The notes: a model not told the origin generated them from the sequence alone. Positions 7,308 to 16,786 are shown, numbered from the stretch's first letter. The stretch: DNA of 60,948 bases from an uncultured Anaeromyxobacter sp. (GCA_903904005.1 CAIVAR010000036.1:1-60948); one strand, 5' to 3'. Program-made: numbers and translations.

Positions 7308-9209
7308 CTAGGGGATCGGGCAGCCGAGCGCCGCGGCGGCCGCGGCCGCGTTGCGCGGGAGGGGGAGGAAGCGCGTCGTCACCCGGGCCCGGCGGTAGGT
7401 GGCGCAGGCCTCGTCCCGCTGCCCGATCACGGTGAGCGCGATGGCGGCGGTGACCGGGTAGATGGGATTTCCCGGGTCGAGCGCCTCGGCTGCCCGGAAC
7501 TCGTTCAGTGCGGCGCGCCAGTCCCCGATGGAGCAGAGGGCCACCCCGAGCATGTTCCGGAACTGGGGATTCCGGGGATCGGTGGCCGCGGCGATGCGCG
7601 CGTCGGCGACGGCCTCCTCGTTCCGGCCCAGCATCCCGAGCGCGGTGGACCGGTTCGACCGGAGTCCGGGTTCCCGCGGCGCGTACGGAATCGCGCGGTC
7701 CATGACCGCGACCGCCTCCTCGGGCCGATCGAGCTCGATGAGGAGACCCCCGAAGTTCTGGGCCACCGACACGATGCCATCCGGCGTGCGGACGATCGCC
7801 CAGGCCTCCCGGAAGCGGGCCTCGGCGCTGGCCATGTTCCCGGCCCTGCGGAAGGCGAGGGCCAGGTTGGTCACGATCCGCTCGCTGCCGGGCTGCAGGG
7901 CATAGGCCTCCTCCCAGATCCCCGCGGAGGAACTCCACGTGGCCGCGCGGGCCCGGAGCGAGAGGCCGAGCCCCAGGACCAGGGTGAGCGACACGACCAC
8001 CGCCGTGATCCGGGCGGCGCCCGGAGCGAGCCGGGCGTGGAGGAGCGCGTCCCCTGCCACGACGGCGGCCAGGAAGAGGCCGAGCGAGCCGAGGTAGACC
8101 CGGTGCTCCACGGCCAGGTCCATCACCGGGACCACGCTGGAGGTGGGGGAGAGCACGACGAACCAGAAGAAGATGCCGAAGGCTCCCAGGCGGAGTGCCG
8201 GCGCATCACGGTCGGCACGCTCGGCTCGGAACCACAGCCAGAACGCGAACGCGACCACGAGGAGCACGCCCAGCCCCGCCACGGCCACCGCGGGGTCCAG
8301 GGCGCGGCTGGCCGCGAACGGACGGTCGATGGAGAACCCCCGTGGCCAGGCCAGCAGCCGGACGTAGAGCCACTGGACCCTGAGCTGGGTCAGGAAGTAC
8401 TGCCACCCGGAGAGCGACGTCGCGGTGAACCCGGCGCCGCCCCCTGGCGTGGCAGCCATCTGGGCGAATTGCAGGCTGGCGCTCCAGACCACCAGCACCG
8501 CGACCGGCGCCGCGAGGAGCAGCGCCCGCAGCCCCCGCCGAACCACCGGCCGGCCGCCCCGTTCCCCGGACGGCGCGAGCACGAGCTGATCGAGCACGAA
8601 GGCCCCCGGCAAGCTGAGCGCGATGGCCTTCGCCCCCATGGCGAGGACCCAGGTGCCGATGCCGCCCGTCCAGGCGACGAGGCCGCTCCAGGTCTTCCAT
8701 CGACGGACCGCCGTGTCGAGCAGGAGGAGGGTGGCGAGGTACAGGATGGTCGAGAGCACCTCGGACCGCTGCGAGACGTAGGCGACCGACTCCATCTGGA
8801 TCGGGTGGAGGGCGAAGAGCGCGGTCGCGGCCAGCGCGACGCCGCCGGGGCGGGGGTGGCCCACGCGCGCCAGCAGGCTGCGCAGGAAGACGAAGGCCAT
8901 GGCGACGGCGGCCAGGTGGAGGAGGAGCCCGGTGAGGTGGAACCGGCGCGGGTCCAGGCTCGCGGCCCGCAGGTCCATGGCGAAGGTCACCGCGGTGAGC
9001 GGGCGACCGGTGCCGAGCATTTGCGCCAGGCCCGGAAGCAGCATCGCTTCCGACCCTCGCAGTTCGGGGTTCCAGGTGACGACCCGGTCGTCGTCGAGGA
9101 CGAAGACGCCGTCGAGCGACGGCGCGTAGGCGAGCGCGGTGACGGCGAGCAACACCGCAAGCCCGATGAAGGGCGCGGCGCGCGTCATCGTCCTTTTCTC
9201 GTTCGCCAT
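7308..9209 (-). CDS. TMTC-like multi-pass membrane protein with C-terminal TPR repeats
   Basis: A 633-residue protein whose ATG is preceded by GGAGG with 6 bases between. The N-terminal two thirds are multi-spanning, with family signatures near the first helix: SLDGVFVLDDDRVVTWN, GRPLTAVTFAMD, FHLTGLLLHL, and LFALHPIQMESVAYVSQRSE. The acidic loop after helix 1 and the HPIQ-E/SQRSE motif resemble bacterial relatives of eukaryotic TMTC O-mannosyltransferases. About three tetratricopeptide repeats follow (ALQPGSERIVTNLALAFRRAG onward), probably periplasmic. It lies 20 bases after the ABC permease gene and 20 before rnz. Glycosyl transfer is inferred from the family. Confidence 0.82.
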   Translation of the reverse strand: MANEKRTMTRAAPFIGLAVLLAVTALAYAPSLDGVFVLDDDRVVTWNPELRGSEAMLLPGLAQMLGTGRPLTAVTFAMDLRAASLDPRRFHLTGLLLHLAAVAMAFVFLRSLLARVGHPRPGGVALAATALFALHPIQMESVAYVSQRSEVLSTILYLATLLLLDTAVRRWKTWSGLVAWTGGIGTWVLAMGAKAIALSLPGAFVLDQLVLAPSGERGGRPVVRRGLRALLLAAPVAVLVVWSASLQFAQMAATPGGGAGFTATSLSGWQYFLTQLRVQWLYVRLLAWPRGFSIDRPFAASRALDPAVAVAGLGVLLVVAFAFWLWFRAERADRDAPALRLGAFGIFFWFVVLSPTSSVVPVMDLAVEHRVYLGSLGLFLAAVVAGDALLHARLAPGAARITAVVVSLTLVLGLGLSLRARAATWSSSAGIWEEAYALQPGSERIVTNLALAFRRAGNMASAEARFREAWAIVRTPDGIVSVAQNFGGLLIELDRPEEAVAVMDRAIPYAPREPGLRSNRSTALGMLGRNEEAVADARIAAATDPRNPQFRNMLGVALCSIGDWRAALNEFRAAEALDPGNPIYPVTAAIALTVIGQRDEACATYRRARVTTRFLPLPRNAAAAAAALGCPIP

Positions 9210-9229
9210 CCTGCGCCTCCGGTCCCGGC

Positions 9230-10018
9230 CTACGACGACGCCGAGGTATACCGCGCGATGGCCCGCTGCCACACCACCCTCGCGCAGGCCACGAAGCCGA
9301 GCGACCCGGCCACCGCGGCGACGAGCGCCGTCCCGTGGATGCGGCCGAGCAGGGCCTCGGCGGGGAAGGTGGTCATGAGGGCGAGGGGGATGACCACGGT
9401 GAAGAGCACGCGCCAGAAGCCGGTGAAGACCGAGACCGGCCAGCGGGCCGCGTCGAAGATGGAGAGGAAGAGGAAGGACAGGTTGTCCACCTTCACCACG
9501 AAGAAGGCGGCCGAGACCACCAGGATCCACAGGGAGTAGAGGACGGCCACGGCGCAGGCGGTGAGCAAGAGCGCCGCCGAGACCTCGGCCGGCCCGGGGA
9601 CCGTCCCCATCCGCGAGAAGGCCCAGGCGACGATCCCCGCCCCCGCGGCCAGGTCGACCACGTGCCAGGGCGCAAACTTGGCCGTCGACACCAGGAACTG
9701 GGCGTCGACCGGCTTGAGGAGGACGAGGTCGAGCGTGCCCTTTCGGATGTGCTCGACCACGCTGGCGAGCGAGGGATTCACCGCCCCCTCCAGCACCCCC
9801 TTCATGGCGAGGAACCAGCCCAGCACCACGAGCGCGTGGTCGAAGTCCCAGCCGGCCACCCGGTCGCGCTTGCCGTAGACGACGAGGAGCGGCACCACCG
9901 CCCAGGCCATCCAGAAGAAGGACATGGCCCCCTGCACCAGGAAGTCGACGCGGTACTGCATCGAGGTCTGGAGCGAGGCCCGGAACTGCACGCCGAGGAG
10001 GCGGAGGTAGCGGAGCAC
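9230..10018 (-). CDS. ABC-2 type transporter permease (COG3694-like)
   Basis: A 262-residue membrane protein with about six hydrophobic spans: FLVQGAMSFFWMAWAVVPLLVVYG, HALVVLGWFLAMKGVLEGAV, and several toward the C-terminus. The phrase VEHIRKGTLDLVLLKPVDAQF is characteristic of COG3694 permeases. It forms a heterodimer candidate with the permease just upstream (7-base gap). The matching ATPase type is encoded at 3879-4862 on the other strand. Confidence 0.88.
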   Translation of the reverse strand: MLRYLRLLGVQFRASLQTSMQYRVDFLVQGAMSFFWMAWAVVPLLVVYGKRDRVAGWDFDHALVVLGWFLAMKGVLEGAVNPSLASVVEHIRKGTLDLVLLKPVDAQFLVSTAKFAPWHVVDLAAGAGIVAWAFSRMGTVPGPAEVSAALLLTACAVAVLYSLWILVVSAAFFVVKVDNLSFLFLSIFDAARWPVSVFTGFWRVLFTVVIPLALMTTFPAEALLGRIHGTALVAAVAGSLGFVACARVVWQRAIARYTSASS

Positions 10019-10025
10019 GGGACCC

Positions 10026-10823
10026 TCAGCCTCCGAAGGCGGCGAAGCGGCGCGTGCCCAGCCGCCACATCCCGGCGGCCACGCCGAGGAGCAGGAGGAC
10101 GAAGCCCTGCTGCGCGGCGAGCTGGGCGAGCGCCTGGGGCCGGGAGAGCCCCCCGGTGACCAGCTCCACCGGGAAGGCCAGCATGTAGCGGAAGGGAAGG
10201 AAGTAAGAGACGTCGTTCACCCAGCGTGGATAGAGCTCGAGCGGCACCAGGTAGCCGGAGAAGATCCCGAAGAGCCCCAGCCAGACGTCGAAGAGGGAGG
10301 TCGCCGACTCGAACCAGAAGGCCAGGCAGCCCACCGCGGCCATGGCCAGGTAGGTGATGAGCCAGGCCGAGAAGACGGTCACCGGGAAGAGGAGGAGGAG
10401 CAGCGGGTCGTGGGTGACGTGCCGGCCGCCCAGGATCCAGAGGGCGAGCAGCGCCACCGGCAGCGAGACGGCGAGCCGCACCGGCATGGCGGCCACGTTC
10501 TCGGCGGCGTAGGCCACCAGCGGGTGCACCGGGCGCAGGAGCCGGAAGGCCAGCGTCCCCTGCCGGATCTCGAAGTTCATCTCCCAGACCACCCAGGCGC
10601 CGGTCATGAGCCGGACCACCAGCGCGGCCAGGTAGTAGGCGGCGAACTCGGCCTGGCCGAAGCGCCCCACCGGCCCGTCCCGGGCCACCGCGCTCCACAG
10701 CGCCAGCATGACGAGCGGCATGTTGGTGGAGAGGAGCCAGACCAGGAACTCGGCCCGGTAGGCCACCGCCTCGGAGAACCCCACGCGCAACAGGGTGGGC
10801 GCGGCGCGAAGCGTGCGGATCAT
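10026..10823 (-). CDS. ABC-2 type transporter permease (COG4587-like)
   Basis: A 265-residue membrane protein with six hydrophobic spans. The internal segment WVVWEMNFEIRQGTLAFRLLRPVHP parallels the GTLDLVLLKPV segment of the partner permease and is typical of COG4587. The ATG overlaps the stop of the M3 peptidase gene (ATGA), so translation is coupled. Together with the gene at 9230 and the ATPase at 3879 it should make one exporter; the cargo cannot be read from sequence. Confidence 0.88.
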   Translation of the reverse strand: MIRTLRAAPTLLRVGFSEAVAYRAEFLVWLLSTNMPLVMLALWSAVARDGPVGRFGQAEFAAYYLAALVVRLMTGAWVVWEMNFEIRQGTLAFRLLRPVHPLVAYAAENVAAMPVRLAVSLPVALLALWILGGRHVTHDPLLLLLFPVTVFSAWLITYLAMAAVGCLAFWFESATSLFDVWLGLFGIFSGYLVPLELYPRWVNDVSYFLPFRYMLAFPVELVTGGLSRPQALAQLAAQQGFVLLLLGVAAGMWRLGTRRFAAFGG

Positions 10824-12709
10824 GCCGGGTCGGAGGAGAGCCAGCGCTCGAACGGCGCGAAGCTCGCGTCGCGCCCCAGGAAGTCGTGGACCAGCTCCCG
10901 GGCCGGCTTCGACCCGCCCGGCTCGAGCACCGCCCGGCGGTAGCGGCGGGCCGGTTCCGGCGAGAGGATCCCCTGCGCCTGGAAGGCGGAGAAGAGGTCC
11001 TTCGCGATGACGAGCGACCACATGTACGTGTAGTAGAGGGCCGAGTAGCCGTCGAGGTGGCCGAAGGAGGCGTGGAAGAAGGTCCCGGGCACGTGGCGGA
11101 ACGGCGTGTAGCGCTCCATGAGCCCGGCCACGAGCGCGGTGGTGTCGAGCCCCTCGGGATCGCGCCGGTGCAGCTCCAGGCTGACGGCGGCGTAGAACAT
11201 CTGCTGCCGGACGGTGAGCCCCTTGCCGAACTCCTCCGACGCGTCGAGGCGCCGGACCAGGTCGGCCGGGATGGGCTCGCCGGTCTCCACGTGGCGGGCG
11301 AAGCGGCGCAGCACCTCCGGGTCGCGCACCCACTCCTCGAGCAGCTGCGACGGCGCCTCCACGAAGTCCCACTCGGTGGCCACGCCGGAGTGGGCGCTCC
11401 AGCGGGTGTGCCCGCCGAGCACGTGGTGGAGCAGGTGGCCGAACTCGTGGAGCAGCGTGCGCACCTCGGAGAGGTCGAGCAGCGCCGGCGCCTCGCCGGG
11501 GCGCGGGAAGTTGCAGACCAGCACCCCCTCCGGCAGCCGCCTTCCGGCCTGGCCGTTCACCCGGGTGAACTGGGCGAAGTGCTTGTACTTGCCGTCGCGC
11601 GGGTGCATGTCGAGCCAGATGCGGCCGAGCGGCCGCTCCCCCTCGAGCACGTCGAAGACCTCCACCTCCGGGTGCCAGGCATCCGGGGCCTCGACGCGCC
11701 GGTAGGCGATGCCGAAGAGGTTCGCGGTGAGGTCGAGGATGCCGTCGCGGACCGCGCCGTACTCGAGGTAGGGGCGGGCGGCCCGGGCGTCGGCGCCGAA
11801 GCGCTCGGCCTTGATCCGCTCCGCGTAGAAGGCCGAGTCCCAGGGGTCGACGGCCTCGGCCCCGGGCAGGTCGAGCCGCTTGCGGGCGAGCAGGTCGGCG
11901 TGGTCCCGCTCCATCCGCGGACCGGCCGCCGCGGCGATCCGCTCCACGAAGGCCGCCGCCTGCGTCTCGCCGCCGATCATCTTGTCCTCGGTGGCGTAGG
12001 CGGCCCAGGTGGGATGGCCGAGCAGGCGGGCCAGCTCGGCGCGCCGGGAGAGCATGCGGGAGAGCACCTCGAGGTTGGCCGGGTGGGCCCGCTGCCGCTG
12101 CAGCCGCCAGAGCCGCTCCCGCAAGCCGGCGCTCTCCGCCCAGGTCACCACCGGCACGTAGTCGGTGGGGTCGGTGGTGACGGTGACCTTGCCGTCGTCG
12201 CCGGCAGGGCGGGCGCGCAGCCAGTCGGCGGGCAGGCCGGCGAGCTCGGCCGGATCGACCCGCAGCGACTTCACGTCGTCGCGCACGTTGCGGCCGAACT
12301 CCTGCCCGATCCGGACCAGCTCGTCGCGCAGCGCGCGGATCCGGGCCCGGGTGGCGTCGTCGCGATCGACGCCGGCCCGCCGGAAGTCGCGCAGGCTCTT
12401 CTCGACCATCCAGCGGGTGACGCCGTCGGCGCCCGCGAGGTCGACGCGGGCCAGCGCCTCGTACAGCCCGCGGTCGACGGAGAGGCCGGTCTGGAAGGCG
12501 TCGAGCTCCTGCTCGTCCTGCTCGGCCGCGTCCCGCACCGCCGGATCGGGGTGGACGTTGCGCAGCAGGCTGGCCTGCGCAGCCGCGTTGCCCAGCTCGG
12601 CGAAGGCGTCGTCGAGGAGGCCGAGCGCCTCGTCGCGGGGCCGGGCCGCCTCGGTGCGAAAGCGCTCGATCTTCTCCCGCGCGACCGGGATGGCGTCGCG
12701 AGCGGACAC
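10820..12709 (-). CDS. M3 family oligopeptidase (thimet/oligopeptidase F-like)
   Basis: A 629-residue zinc metallopeptidase that trims short peptides. The active site is LLHEFGHLLHH near residue 420 with the downstream Glu in GVATEWDFVEAPSQLLEEW. It has no signal peptide, so it is probably cytoplasmic. The start is a GTG that shares its first base with the last base of the gpsA stop codon (TAGTG), so the two genes are coupled. The length fits the M3A group (about 650-700), slightly short. Confidence 0.9.
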   Translation of the reverse strand: MSARDAIPVAREKIERFRTEAARPRDEALGLLDDAFAELGNAAAQASLLRNVHPDPAVRDAAEQDEQELDAFQTGLSVDRGLYEALARVDLAGADGVTRWMVEKSLRDFRRAGVDRDDATRARIRALRDELVRIGQEFGRNVRDDVKSLRVDPAELAGLPADWLRARPAGDDGKVTVTTDPTDYVPVVTWAESAGLRERLWRLQRQRAHPANLEVLSRMLSRRAELARLLGHPTWAAYATEDKMIGGETQAAAFVERIAAAAGPRMERDHADLLARKRLDLPGAEAVDPWDSAFYAERIKAERFGADARAARPYLEYGAVRDGILDLTANLFGIAYRRVEAPDAWHPEVEVFDVLEGERPLGRIWLDMHPRDGKYKHFAQFTRVNGQAGRRLPEGVLVCNFPRPGEAPALLDLSEVRTLLHEFGHLLHHVLGGHTRWSAHSGVATEWDFVEAPSQLLEEWVRDPEVLRRFARHVETGEPIPADLVRRLDASEEFGKGLTVRQQMFYAAVSLELHRRDPEGLDTTALVAGLMERYTPFRHVPGTFFHASFGHLDGYSALYYTYMWSLVIAKDLFSAFQAQGILSPEPARRYRRAVLEPGGSKPARELVHDFLGRDASFAPFERWLSSDPA

Positions 12710-13707
12710 TAGATCTCCGCCTTGGTCTCCCGGGTCATGAGATCCACCACCGCCTGCTTGGGCGTCAGGTCCTGGTGGAGCACCCGGTAGACCACCTCGG
12801 TGATGGGCATCTCGACGTGGAGCCGGTGGGCCAGCTCCCGCACCGTGCGCGCGGCGACCACGCCCTCCGCCACCTGACCCAGCTCGGCCTGGATGTCGGC
12901 CAGCGTGCGCCCCTTGCCGAGCGCGAAGCCGACCCGCCGGTTGCGGGACAGGTCGGACGAGCAGGTGAGCACGAGGTCCCCGACGCCGGACAGGCCGGCC
13001 AGCGTCAGCGGGTTCGCCCCCTTGCGCACCGCGAGGCGCGTCACCTCGGCGAGCCCCCGGGTGATGAGGGCGGCCCGGGCGTTGGCCCCGAACCCCAGCC
13101 CGTCGGACATGCCGGCCGCGATGGCGATGACGTTCTTCACCACCCCGCCGAGCTCGTTTCCGGGGACGTCGTTCGAGGTGTACGGGCGGAACCAGCGGGT
13201 GTGAAAGGCGTCCTGCACCGACTTGGTCACCCGGTCCCAGCGCCCGGCCACGGTGATGGCGGTGGGCATCTGCTGCACCACCTCGCGGGCGAAGGAGGGG
13301 CCGCCGACGTAGGCCAGGTACGGGTGCATGGCCACCGGCAGCACGTCCTCGAGCACCTCGGCCATGGACATGAGGCTGCCTTCCTCGATGCCCTTGGCCG
13401 CCGAGACCACCGCCGTCCCGGCGTGGAGGTGGCGCTTGGCCTCGATGGCGACCTGGCGCATCCCCGAGCTGGGGACGGCGAAGACCACCAGCTCCGCCCC
13501 CTCGAGCGCGCGCTGCAGGCTGGGCGTGGCCCCGAGCGTCGGCGGCAGCTTGATGCCGGGGAGGTAGTGGGGGTTCTCGTGATCCTTCACCACGGCGTCG
13601 AGCACCGGGGCGTCTCGACCCCAGAGCGTCACCGGGTAGCCCTTGCTGGCCAGCACCGAGGCCAGCGCCGTACCCCAGGATCCCGCTCCGAGCACCGTCG
13701 AACGCAT
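12709..13707 (-). CDS. gpsA: Glycerol-3-phosphate dehydrogenase [NAD(P)+]
   Basis: Reduces dihydroxyacetone phosphate to sn-glycerol 3-phosphate for phospholipid synthesis. It has 332 residues, a normal length. The Rossmann motif [12 protein letters not shown] is at the N-terminus. [23 protein letters not shown], and the catalytic-lysine region [15 protein letters not shown] are all present, as is [12 protein letters not shown]. It heads the minus-strand run that continues through the M3 peptidase, two permeases, the TPR protein, rnz and the methyltransferase. It starts 28 bases after the stop of the upstream FAD oxidoreductase gene, so it may also be read through from the polyketide cluster. 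Confidence 0.95.
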   Translation of the reverse strand: MRSTVLGAGSWGTALASVLASKGYPVTLWGRDAPVLDAVVKDHENPHYLPGIKLPPTLGATPSLQRALEGAELVVFAVPSSGMRQVAIEAKRHLHAGTAVVSAAKGIEEGSLMSMAEVLEDVLPVAMHPYLAYVGGPSFAREVVQQMPTAITVAGRWDRVTKSVQDAFHTRWFRPYTSNDVPGNELGGVVKNVIAIAAGMSDGLGFGANARAALITRGLAEVTRLAVRKGANPLTLAGLSGVGDLVLTCSSDLSRNRRVGFALGKGRTLADIQAELGQVAEGVVAARTVRELAHRLHVEMPITEVVYRVLHQDLTPKQAVVDLMTRETKAEI

Positions 13708-13735
13708 CGTTGCCTCCGATCGAGAAGGGGGTCAG

Positions 13736-14863
13736 TTAACCACGGACCGGCGCGCTTGCGCTCGATTCTCGCGGCGATCCGCCCACGGCGGTGGCGAGGA
13801 GCGCGTCGAAGAGGCGCGGCGCGCGCCCCAGCCAGCGCACCGCCGCGCGTCGAAGCCCAGGCCGGCGGGCCATCCCGAGCACCAGCCGGGTCACGGCGGC
13901 GTGGCGCCGGTGGCGGGCCCGGATCGCCTGCTCCCAGGGGAGGAGCGATTCCCGCGTCGCGCCCCGGACGATTGCATCGGGGAGCAGGTCGCCGAGCAAG
14001 AGCGCCTCCTCGAGGGCGAGCGAGACCCCTTCCCCGGTGATGGCGTCGACGTAGCCGCCGGCGTCCCCGACGAGGACCAGCCGGTCCTGCACGCGGGTCG
14101 ACGCATCCCGGCCGAGCGGTCCGGCCCCGGCGAGCGCCGAGTCGAAGGGGGCCCCGGCCACCCGCGCGGCCAGGGCCGGGAACCGGGCGAGGAGCCTTTC
14201 GAAGTCGGGCGCAGGCCCCTCCTCGAAGAGGAAGGCCACCCCGACGCGGCGCGGACCGACCGGCGTCACGTAGGCCTCGGCCCCCGGCGAGAAGTGGACC
14301 TCGACCGCGTCCGACCAGGGAGGGAGGGCGAAGTGGCGGCGCAGACCGAAGCGGGGCAGCGCGCGCGCCGGCCCGGCGAGCCCCTCCCGTTCCCGGACGG
14401 CCGAGGCGAGCCCGTCGGCGCCGACGAGGACCCGGGCCCGGATCTCCTCGCCGCCGGCGAGCCCCACGGCAACGCCGGCAGCGTCGCGCCAGTGGGACGT
14501 CACCGCCGCCCGCTCCCTGACCTCGGCGCCGGCCTCGCGCGCCCGGGCGACGAGCGCGGCGGAGAGCGTCAGTCGGCGGATCCCCATGCCGCCCGGAGAG
14601 GGCAGGCGCGCCTCGGCGGCGCTCCCGTCCTCCTGGATCCAGCGGATGGCCCGCAACCGCGACCACCCGTCGGCGTCGAGGTGGCGCACCGCGCCGAGGG
14701 CCTCGAGCGCGGCCACGCCCCCGGGGAGCAACCCCTCCCCGCAGGCCTTGTCGGCCGGCAGCTCCCTCCGCTCCAGGACCAGCACGTCGAGCCCACGCGC
14801 GGCCAGCGCCGTCGCCGCCGCCAGCCCCGCCGGCCCACCCCCGATGACGATCACGTCGCGCAC
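13736..14863 (-). CDS. FAD-dependent oxidoreductase (geranylgeranyl reductase / UbiH-like)
   Basis: A 375-residue flavoprotein. The dinucleotide motif VIVIGGGPAGLAAATALAARG starts at residue 4, DKACGEGLLPGG follows (typical of the geranylgeranyl-reductase group), and LVLVGDAGGYVDAITGEGVSLAL is the second FAD motif. The GTG start has GGAGG directly upstream and lies one base after the stop of the acyl-AMP ligase gene. As last gene of the type III PKS cluster it may hydroxylate or reduce the polyketide ring, as the flavoprotein SrsC does in Streptomyces griseus phenolic lipid synthesis. That role is inference. Confidence 0.85.
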   Translation of the reverse strand: MRDVIVIGGGPAGLAAATALAARGLDVLVLERRELPADKACGEGLLPGGVAALEALGAVRHLDADGWSRLRAIRWIQEDGSAAEARLPSPGGMGIRRLTLSAALVARAREAGAEVRERAAVTSHWRDAAGVAVGLAGGEEIRARVLVGADGLASAVREREGLAGPARALPRFGLRRHFALPPWSDAVEVHFSPGAEAYVTPVGPRRVGVAFLFEEGPAPDFERLLARFPALAARVAGAPFDSALAGAGPLGRDASTRVQDRLVLVGDAGGYVDAITGEGVSLALEEALLLGDLLPDAIVRGATRESLLPWEQAIRARHRRHAAVTRLVLGMARRPGLRRAAVRWLGRAPRLFDALLATAVGGSPRESSASAPVRG

Positions 14864-14864
14864 G

Positions 14865-16535
14865 TCACCTCCCGGCCTGGAACCGGCGCAGCGCCTCGCC
14901 CCGGCGCATCTTGCCGCTCGAGGTGCGCGGCAGCGTGCCGGGCTCGAGGATCCGCACGGTGTGGGGGCGGACGCCGGTCCGCGCCGAGACGGCCTCCCGC
15001 ACCGCCTCCTCGAGGAGGGCGGGGTCGACCCGCGAGGTGCGCAGCCGCTCGGCCAGGACGAGGAGCTCCTCCCCGTCGCCGCCCGGGGGCACGAAGCCGA
15101 GCGCCGCCACGCAGCCGGGGCGCAAGCCCTCGATGGCGCCCAGGCAGGTCTCGAACTCGTCGGGGGCGTGGTTGGCGCCGCGCACGATGACGACGTCCTT
15201 GGCACGGCCGTGGACGAAGAGCTCGCCGCCGGCGTGGAAGCCCAGGTCGCCGGTGTCGAGCCAGCCGTCGCGGAGCGCGCGCCCGGTGGCGACGGGATCT
15301 CCCAGGTAGCCCTGCATGAGGGACGGGCCGCGGACGTGGATCCGGCCGAGACACCGCTCCCGGAGCGCCTCCCCGGCCTCGCCCCTCACCTCCACCTCGA
15401 CCCCGGGGACGGGCGCGCCCACCGAGACCACCTCCCGGTCGCCGGCCTCGACCCGGCCGGAGAGGAGCGCCGCAGGGTCGACCCGCTCGACGAGCGGGGT
15501 CCGCCCGCGGGGGGAGAAGGTCACCGCCAGCGACGCCTCGGAGAGGCCGTAGACCGGCATGAGCGCCCCGGGGTCGAGGCCGAAGGGGGCGAAGCGGTCG
15601 GCGAAGCGGCGCAGCGCACCGGCGGTGACCGGCTCGGCGCCGTCGAGGGCGATGCGCCAGGAGGCGAGGCTCGAGCCCTGCAGGTCCTCGTCGCGGACCC
15701 GGTCGGCGGCGTAGGCGTAGGCGAAGTGGGGCGCCGCCGAGATGGTGCCGCGGTGGCGGGCCAGCGCGCGGAGCCAGAGCGCCGGGCGGGCCAGGAAGTG
15801 CTCGGGCGGGAGGAGCACCAGCGGACCCGGGTAGCTCGCCGCGCCGAGCAGGCAGCCGATGAGCCCCATGTCGTGGTAGAGCGGCAGCCAGGAGACGACC
15901 ACGTCGTCGACCGTGGGTGAAATGACCGCCACCAGCGCATCGACCTGCGCCACGAGGCTTCGGTGGGAGAGCGCCACCGGCTTCGGGTCGACGGTCGACC
16001 CCGAGGAGAACTGCACCAGCGCGAGATCGGCGCCGCTGCGCGCCACCGAGCGCTCCGGCCCGTCGAGGAGCTCCGCCGCGTCCACCACGCCGAGGTCGAG
16101 CCCGGGGCCGGCTCCGGCCACCGCCCGGCCGATCACCCGCGCCACGTTGCCCGAGGTGACGAGCGCGCGCGCCCCCGACACCGCGAGCATGCGCGAGGTC
16201 GCGGCCACGTACTCGTCCATCCGGCCGAGCCGCACCGGCGGGTAGAGCGGCACCGGCACCGCGCCGGCGTGGAGGGCGCCGAAGAAGGCGTCGAGGAAGG
16301 CGGGCCCGGTGCGCAGCACGATGGCCACCCGGTCGCCCGGCCGGACGCCGCGGGCCGCCAGGGTGCCGGCGGAACGGCGGGCCCGGGCGTCGACCTCGGC
16401 CCAGGAGAGGCGCAACTCCTCCTCGCGGAGCCCGACGAAGGTGACGCCGGAGGGATGGCGCGCCGCAGCCGAGAGCATCGCCACCAGCGTGGCGTGGCGG
16501 GGTGCCGGCGCCGGCGGGCCCCGGAGCCGGGTCAC
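14865..16535 (-). CDS. Fatty acyl-AMP ligase / acyl-CoA synthetase-like enzyme
   Basis: A 556-residue ANL-superfamily enzyme that adenylates a fatty acid. The phosphate-binding loop is FSSGSTVDPKPV near residue 180. SWLPLYHDMGLIG, VYGLSEASLAVTF, DGWLDTGDLGF and the terminal lysine motif LPRTSSGKMRR are present. The VPVPLYPPVRLGRMDEY and YHDMGLIG signatures are those of fatty acyl-AMP ligases that load acyl carrier proteins. The GTG start overlaps the stop of the ACP gene by four bases, so the enzyme and its likely acceptor are co-translated. Whether it makes acyl-ACP or acyl-CoA is not decided by sequence alone. Confidence 0.86.
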   Translation of the reverse strand: MTRLRGPPAPAPRHATLVAMLSAAARHPSGVTFVGLREEELRLSWAEVDARARRSAGTLAARGVRPGDRVAIVLRTGPAFLDAFFGALHAGAVPVPLYPPVRLGRMDEYVAATSRMLAVSGARALVTSGNVARVIGRAVAGAGPGLDLGVVDAAELLDGPERSVARSGADLALVQFSSGSTVDPKPVALSHRSLVAQVDALVAVISPTVDDVVVSWLPLYHDMGLIGCLLGAASYPGPLVLLPPEHFLARPALWLRALARHRGTISAAPHFAYAYAADRVRDEDLQGSSLASWRIALDGAEPVTAGALRRFADRFAPFGLDPGALMPVYGLSEASLAVTFSPRGRTPLVERVDPAALLSGRVEAGDREVVSVGAPVPGVEVEVRGEAGEALRERCLGRIHVRGPSLMQGYLGDPVATGRALRDGWLDTGDLGFHAGGELFVHGRAKDVVIVRGANHAPDEFETCLGAIEGLRPGCVAALGFVPPGGDGEELLVLAERLRTSRVDPALLEEAVREAVSARTGVRPHTVRILEPGTLPRTSSGKMRRGEALRRFQAGR

Positions 16536-16786
16536 GGCGGGACCTCGGCGGGGGCGCGGGCGGCGACGATGCGGGCCAGGTCGGCGAGCGACCGGGCGGC
16601 GGCGGCGTCCTCCTCGGTGAGGACGATGCGGAACCGGTCCTCGACCGCCACCACGAGCGAGAGCAGCGCCAGCGAATCGAGCCGGGAGGCGAGCTCCTCG
16701 GAGTCGCCGAACTCGGTCCGGGCGTGCAGGTCCTCCCGGACGATGCGCCGGATCTCCGCGGCCACCTCGGCCTCGCGCCCACTCAC
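16532..16786 (-). CDS. Acyl carrier protein
   Basis: An 84-residue acidic helical protein. The phosphopantetheine attachment site is the Ser in SRLDSLALLSLVVAVEDRF, the usual DSL motif followed by helix II. It starts at GTG overlapping the stop of the ICMT-like gene (GTGA) and ends overlapping the GTG of the acyl-AMP ligase. Its place between these genes suggests it carries the fatty acyl starter for the type III polyketide synthase rather than serving general fatty acid synthesis. Confidence 0.88.
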   Translation of the reverse strand: MSGREAEVAAEIRRIVREDLHARTEFGDSEELASRLDSLALLSLVVAVEDRFRIVLTEEDAAAARSLADLARIVAARAPAEVPP

